Positions 13,823-17,380 of a stretch of DNA of 17,380 bases are shown here, piece by piece. Every line of letters starts with the position of its first letter. The stretch's first letter is position 1. The notes below the pieces were generated by a model. The model saw only the letters and a list, made by a program, of their open reading frames with translations. It did no database searches and was not told the origin of the DNA. This DNA is from Rhodospirillales bacterium (lineage in GTDB: Bacteria; Pseudomonadota; Alphaproteobacteria; CACIAM-22H2). The stretch covers positions 1 through 17,380 of the forward strand of contig JACQAF010000278.1 in NCBI GenBank assembly GCA_016195145.1. Reading direction: 5' to 3'. Both the position numbers and the translations under genes were made by a program.

Positions 13823-14437
13823 ATGAATCGCCTGATCGAGGGCTTTCGCCGTTTTCGCCAGAACTATTTCGTCGCCCACCGCGATATCTACCAACAGCTC
13901 ACCGTCGAGGGCCAGACGCCGCGCGCCATGGTCATCGGCTGCTGCGATTCGCGCGTCGATCCGCAACTGATCTTCGACGCCAAGCCGGGCGAGATGTTCA
14001 TCGTTCGCAACGTCGCCAACCTCGTTCCGCCTTTTGGACCGTCGAAAAACTATCACGGCACCAGCGCCGCCATCGAATTCGCCGTCCGCGGCCTCGGCGT
14101 CAAGCACATCATCGTGCTCGGCCATGCGCAGTGCGGCGGGATCGGCGCGCTTATGCGAGCCGATCCCGGCGATAAATCCGACTTCATCTCCGCCTGGATG
14201 GCCATCGCCGCCCCAGCGCGCGAGCGGGCGCGCGCCGCCGGCGACAATGACGGCACGGCCGTCCAGCGCCGTTGCGAACATGAATCGATCAAGGTCTCGC
14301 TCGCCAACCTGATGACTTTTCCGTGGGTGCGCGAGGCGGTCGAGCGCGGCGATCTTGCCGTGCATGGCTGGTATTTCGATCTCGAGGCGGGAAATCTGCT
14401 CAGCCTCGACTCCGACGGAACTTTCCGCCCCGTCTGA
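13823..14437 (+). CDS. Beta-class carbonic anhydrase
   Basis: Beta-carbonic anhydrases interconvert CO2 and bicarbonate with a zinc ion, supplying bicarbonate for carboxylations and pH control. With the ATG at 13823 the protein is 204 aa, a normal length. Zinc ligands are Cys40 in the CxDxR motif (C40-C-D42-S-R44, with the Asp-Arg dyad), His101 and Cys104 in GHAQCGG. Other family segments are VRNVANLVPPF and GTSAAIEFAVRGLGVKHI. The frame is open back to a GTG at 13715, but that would add 36 basic residues unlike the family. AGGAG (13806-13810) lies 12 bases before the ATG, a somewhat long spacing. It converges with the Sel1 gene, 8 bp apart. Confidence 0.93.
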   Translation: MNRLIEGFRRFRQNYFVAHRDIYQQLTVEGQTPRAMVIGCCDSRVDPQLIFDAKPGEMFIVRNVANLVPPFGPSKNYHGTSAAIEFAVRGLGVKHIIVLGHAQCGGIGALMRADPGDKSDFISAWMAIAAPARERARAAGDNDGTAVQRRCEHESIKVSLANLMTFPWVREAVERGDLAVHGWYFDLEAGNLLSLDSDGTFRPV

Positions 14438-14445
14438 ACACCCGG

Positions 14446-14973
14446 TTATTCCTTCTTCGGGCGCCAGTCGCGGACCATGTCGTCGGCGTGGGCGCGATCT
14501 TCAAGCGACGCGCGGTCGGCGAGCGAGCCGTATAGCATCTCGGCCTCCAGCTTGCGGCCGCCGGAGGGATAGGTGGCGGCGGCGCGGCCGAGCCAGAACA
14601 GCGCCTGCACCGCATCGTGCGGCATGCCGCGCCCTTCGGCGTAGAGGAGTCCGAGACTGTGCTGGGCAAAGGCATAGCCCTGCTCGGCCGCGCGGCGGTA
14701 CCATCTGGCCGCCTCGGCCTCGTTCTTTTCGACGCCGAAACCGCGCTCATACATCATGCCCATGTTGAACTGGCTGCGGATATCTCCGCGTTCGGCCAGC
14801 GGCCGCCATTCGGCGATGGCGCGCGTATAGTCCTGGCGGTAGAACGCCGTCACGCCGTCGTCGAAGCCGGCCCAGGCCGGCCCTGCTGACGCGCCGGCCA
14901 TCGCCAATCCCACCATCAGGGCAAGCACAACAACCAGCCTGCCGCTAGTGGATATCGGGCGCGATCTGGTCAT
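14446..14973 (-). CDS. Secreted Sel1-repeat (SEL1-like TPR) protein
   Basis: This 175-aa protein has an N-terminal signal peptide (basic TRSRP, hydrophobic VVVLALMVGLAMAGASA, possible AWA-G cleavage near residue 35), so it is probably periplasmic. After a helical repeat (residues 37-64, FDDGVTAFYRQDYTRAIAEW) come two Sel1-type repeats, about 66-101 and 102-135. They have the typical 'A/F N-MG-MYERGFGVEKN-EAARWYRRAAEQG' and 'AQHSLGLLYAEGRG' signatures. Sel1 repeats mediate protein-protein contacts; no partner is evident. The frame also has a TTG at 14980-14982, but the ATG at 14971-14973 is preferred, with GGGAAG close upstream. It is divergent from the methyltransferase, with 116 bp between. 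Confidence 0.82.
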   Translation of the reverse strand: MTRSRPISTSGRLVVVLALMVGLAMAGASAGPAWAGFDDGVTAFYRQDYTRAIAEWRPLAERGDIRSQFNMGMMYERGFGVEKNEAEAARWYRRAAEQGYAFAQHSLGLLYAEGRGMPHDAVQALFWLGRAAATYPSGGRKLEAEMLYGSLADRASLEDRAHADDMVRDWRPKKE

Positions 14974-15089
14974 ACTTCCCAATTTGCCCCCCGTTGTAGT
15001 TTGAGCCCCTTGACCGCCAATCGCAAGGCGGCCGGGCGCGTATTTGCGTTGCTCGAAGCGCGGTTTGCCCGCAATATCCGGCGCGAAAA

Positions 15090-16133
15090 ATGAGCCAGGC
15101 GATCCATCCGGTGCCCGAACCGTCGCACAAGGCGACAGCGCGTTGCGAATCCTGCGGCGGAACCGCGCTGCGGGTGGTCCTGCGCGACGAGATATGGACC
15201 TATTCCGGCGCCAGGGGGCCAGCGGAATACCGTTACGATTTTCTCGGCTGCGCCGGATGCGGCCTCGGTTTCGTTTATCCCAAGCCGGATGCGGAAACGA
15301 TCGCCAGTTTATACGAGGATTACAGCTTCTACGCTTTCGATCCCGAGGCGCCGCGCCGCGAGGCGGCCTCGCTCAAATACCGCCTCGCGCGGGCCCGTCA
15401 TGCCGCCCTGGCGCGACCCACGGCCGCCGCCCGCTTCGGTGCGTTCGTCCCGGCCCTGTTCGAATGGGCGAGCGGGCGCATATTCACTTTCACCCTCGGC
15501 CTGCCGCCCAATCTGTCCAAGGCGGCGCGGATCATGGATGTCGGTTTCGGCCGCGGCGCCTGGCTCCTCACGATGAAAGAGCTCGGCTACACCGATCTTG
15601 CCGGCTACGACATCGACGCCAACAACGCGCGCGCTAACGCCCTGCGCGAGGCCGGCGTCGCGATTTACTGCGGACCGTTCGTCGACGGCGATTTCGACGG
15701 CCGGCCTTTCGATCTCATCCGCCTCGAACACGTGTTCGAGCATCTCGCCGATCCCGCCGCCGTCCTCGGCAGGATATATACGCTGCTCAAGCCCGGCGGC
15801 TGGCTGGTGATGAACTATCCCGCCCATCACAACCCGCTCTTCGCGCAGTTCCCGCGCGCCTGGGGACACGCCGATTTTCCGCGTCACCTTTATCTGCACA
15901 GCCGGCGTTCGACCCGCCGCTATCTCGAACAGGCCGGCTTTGCCATCGCCGGTTTACGGCTTTACGGCGATCCGCTGGCGCTGGCGCAGACAGTCAATAT
16001 CGGCCTGCTCGGCGCGAAGAACCGCATTCCGCGCCCGGTTTTCGCCGCTCTCGCCCCGCTTTATGCGTTGTTCTGCCGGGTTGCCGGTGCGGGCGACCTG
16101 ATCACGGTCGCGGCGCACAAACCGGCCGCGTAA
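15090..16133 (+). CDS. Class I SAM-dependent methyltransferase with N-terminal zinc-binding motif
   Basis: This 347-aa protein starts with two CxxC pairs (Cys19/Cys22 and Cys54/Cys57) that probably form a zinc finger, as in Methyltransf_13/23-type C- or O-methyltransferases acting on sugars or lipids. The Rossmann methyltransferase core follows: motif I IMDVGFGRGAW (148-158), acidic GYDID (172-176), EHVFEHLADP (213-222) and LKPGGWLVM (233-241). The C-terminal part contains HLYLHSRRSTRRYLEQAGF, typical of the Methyltransf_23 group. The substrate is unknown; polysaccharide or lipid modification is the common guess. There is no strong Shine-Dalgarno before the ATG. The gene ends 4 bp before the convergent hydantoinase-type gene, too close for a separate terminator. 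Confidence 0.85.
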   Translation: MSQAIHPVPEPSHKATARCESCGGTALRVVLRDEIWTYSGARGPAEYRYDFLGCAGCGLGFVYPKPDAETIASLYEDYSFYAFDPEAPRREAASLKYRLARARHAALARPTAAARFGAFVPALFEWASGRIFTFTLGLPPNLSKAARIMDVGFGRGAWLLTMKELGYTDLAGYDIDANNARANALREAGVAIYCGPFVDGDFDGRPFDLIRLEHVFEHLADPAAVLGRIYTLLKPGGWLVMNYPAHHNPLFAQFPRAWGHADFPRHLYLHSRRSTRRYLEQAGFAIAGLRLYGDPLALAQTVNIGLLGAKNRIPRPVFAALAPLYALFCRVAGAGDLITVAAHKPAA

Positions 16134-16137
16134 TTCC

Positions 16138-17380
16138 TTACTCCGCCGCCCGTTTCGCCGGCTGGCCGAAGCCGCCGCCGCCCGGTGTCTCGATCACGAA
16201 CACGTCGCCGGCCTCGACCTCGATCTGGCCGGTGGCGGCAAGATCGACCCGGCTGCCATCGGTGCGCTCGACCCAGTTGCGCCCGAGCGCGCCGGACAGG
16301 CCGCCGGCCAGCCCGAAGGGCGGCACGCGCCGGCGGTTGGCGAGAATCGCCGCCGTCATCTTCTCGCGGAAACGGATGCGCCGGACCGCGCCGTCGCCGC
16401 CGCGACACCGGCCGGCGCCGCCGCTACCCACCCGGATGCGGAAGGATTCGACCATCACCGGAAAACGCCATTCGAGGACTTCGGGATCGGTGAGGCGCGA
16501 ATTGGTCATGTGGGTATGGATGGCGTCGCAGCCGTCGAAATCCGGCCCGGCGCCCGAGCCGCCGCATACCGTCTCGTAATACTGGTAGGTCGCGTTGCCG
16601 AAGGTGAAGTTGTTCATCGTGCCCTGGGCGCCGGCAAGCACGCCGAGCGCGCCGTACAGCGCGTCGGTCACGCATTGCGAGGTTTCGACGTTGCCGGCCA
16701 CCACCGCCGCCGGATATTGCGGCGCGAGCATCGAGCCCGGCGGGATGATCACCCTGAGCGGCTTGAGGACGCCGGCGTTCATCGGGATGTCGTCATCGAC
16801 CAGGGTGCGGAAGACGTAGAGCACGGCCGCCATGCACACCGCCGACGGTGCGTTGAAATTGGTCGGCCGCTGGGCCGAGGTGCCGGTGAAATCGATGACG
16901 CCGGTGCGCGCCGCCTTGTCGATCGATACCTTGACCCGGATCACGCTGCCGTCGTCCATCTCGTAGGCGAAGCCGCCGTCGGTCAGCACGTCGAGCACGC
17001 GCCGGACCTGTTCCTCGGCGTTGTCCTGGACGTGCTGCATATAGGCCCGCACGACGTCGAGGCCGAATTGCGCCACCATCTTGCTCAGCTCCTGCACGCC
17101 CTTCTCGCAGGCGGCGATCTGGGCCTTGAGGTCGCCGATATTCTGCGCCGGGTTGCGCGTCGGGTAGCGCCCGGAGCGCAGCAGCTCGACCATTTCCTTC
17201 TCGCGGAAGCGGCCCTGCTCGACGAGGAGGAAATTATCGATCAGCACGCCTTCTTCCTCGACCGTCGTCGAATCGGGCGGCATCGAGCCGGGCGTCAGGC
17301 CGCCGATATCGGCGTGGTGGCCGCGCGAGGCGACGAAGAACAGGATGTTCTCGCCCGGCGCATCGAAGACCGGCGTCACC
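16138..17380 (-). CDS. Hydantoinase B / 5-oxoprolinase family protein, 5' end missing
   Basis: This family hydrolyses cyclic amides such as hydantoins or 5-oxoproline with ATP, either as a separate HyuB subunit or as the C-terminal half of a fused 5-oxoprolinase of about 1200 aa. The frame is open to the window edge; the GTG at 17379 is the Val of an internal 'VTPVFDAPGEN...FVASRGHHADIGG' segment, so it is not the start. At least 414 residues are visible. Family features include SRGHHADIGGLTPGSMPP, the 'SAQRPTNFNAPSAV' region, 'CVTDALYGALGVLAGAQGTMNNF', 'YETVCGGSGAGPDFDG', 'THMTNSRLTDPEVLE' and the C-terminal TPGGGGFGQP. Whether it is a lone HyuB or a fused protein cannot be told from this window. 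The stop TAA at 16138-16140 faces the methyltransferase stop. Confidence 0.9.
   Translation of the reverse strand, partial: VTPVFDAPGENILFFVASRGHHADIGGLTPGSMPPDSTTVEEEGVLIDNFLLVEQGRFREKEMVELLRSGRYPTRNPAQNIGDLKAQIAACEKGVQELSKMVAQFGLDVVRAYMQHVQDNAEEQVRRVLDVLTDGGFAYEMDDGSVIRVKVSIDKAARTGVIDFTGTSAQRPTNFNAPSAVCMAAVLYVFRTLVDDDIPMNAGVLKPLRVIIPPGSMLAPQYPAAVVAGNVETSQCVTDALYGALGVLAGAQGTMNNFTFGNATYQYYETVCGGSGAGPDFDGCDAIHTHMTNSRLTDPEVLEWRFPVMVESFRIRVGSGGAGRCRGGDGAVRRIRFREKMTAAILANRRRVPPFGLAGGLSGALGRNWVERTDGSRVDLAATGQIEVEAGDVFVIETPGGGGFGQPAKRAAE

Overview
The window looks like chromosomal DNA from a GC-rich alphaproteobacterium, probably Rhodospirillales-like. This rests on a class II fumarase followed by a small ribbon-helix-helix protein, a large AsmA-type protein, a CxxC small protein of a kind common in that class, and an FNR/FixK-type operator. 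The lineage is inferred from family resemblance and not proven. Both ends cut through genes: fumC lacks its 5' end on the left, and a hydantoinase B/5-oxoprolinase gene lacks its 5' end on the right.

Layout. Positions 1-1399 (+) hold fumC and, 4 bp later, the ribbon-helix-helix gene. They converge on 1413-7157 (-), where a P-type cation ATPase is followed after 27 bp by an AsmA-family gene. An FNR/FixK-like palindrome lies just upstream of the ATPase start. Positions 7356-10731 (-) form a compact group, read in transcription order: a new 54-aa disordered small ORF, a member of an unnamed family, hflK, hflC, a second and shorter member of the same family, and a small CxxC zinc-ribbon protein. 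hflK/hflC and hflC/the second family member overlap by 4 bp, which suggests translational coupling. Upstream of the group is an AT-rich stretch (39 G/C in 150 bases at 10771-10920) that probably holds its promoter. From 11214 onward the window returns to ordinary GC-rich housekeeping or metabolic genes: an FAD-linked oxidase (-), a secreted metallophosphoesterase-like protein (+), a beta-carbonic anhydrase (+), a Sel1-repeat protein (-), a SAM methyltransferase (+) and the hydantoinase B-type gene (-).

The part most worth attention is 7196-10920. HflK and HflC are membrane SPFH proteins known to modulate the FtsH protease. Here they are bracketed by two homologous small proteins of a family to which I can give no function, in DNA of lower GC than its neighbours, next to an ATPase with a probable low-oxygen operator. 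My working reading is an accessory, stress- or oxygen-responsive membrane quality-control module; this is inference. The upstream family member has a perfect Shine-Dalgarno sequence placed before an ATA codon that aligns with the ATG start of its paralogue, so its start may be non-canonical. I saw no CRISPR array, tRNA, rRNA, insertion sequence or phage gene.
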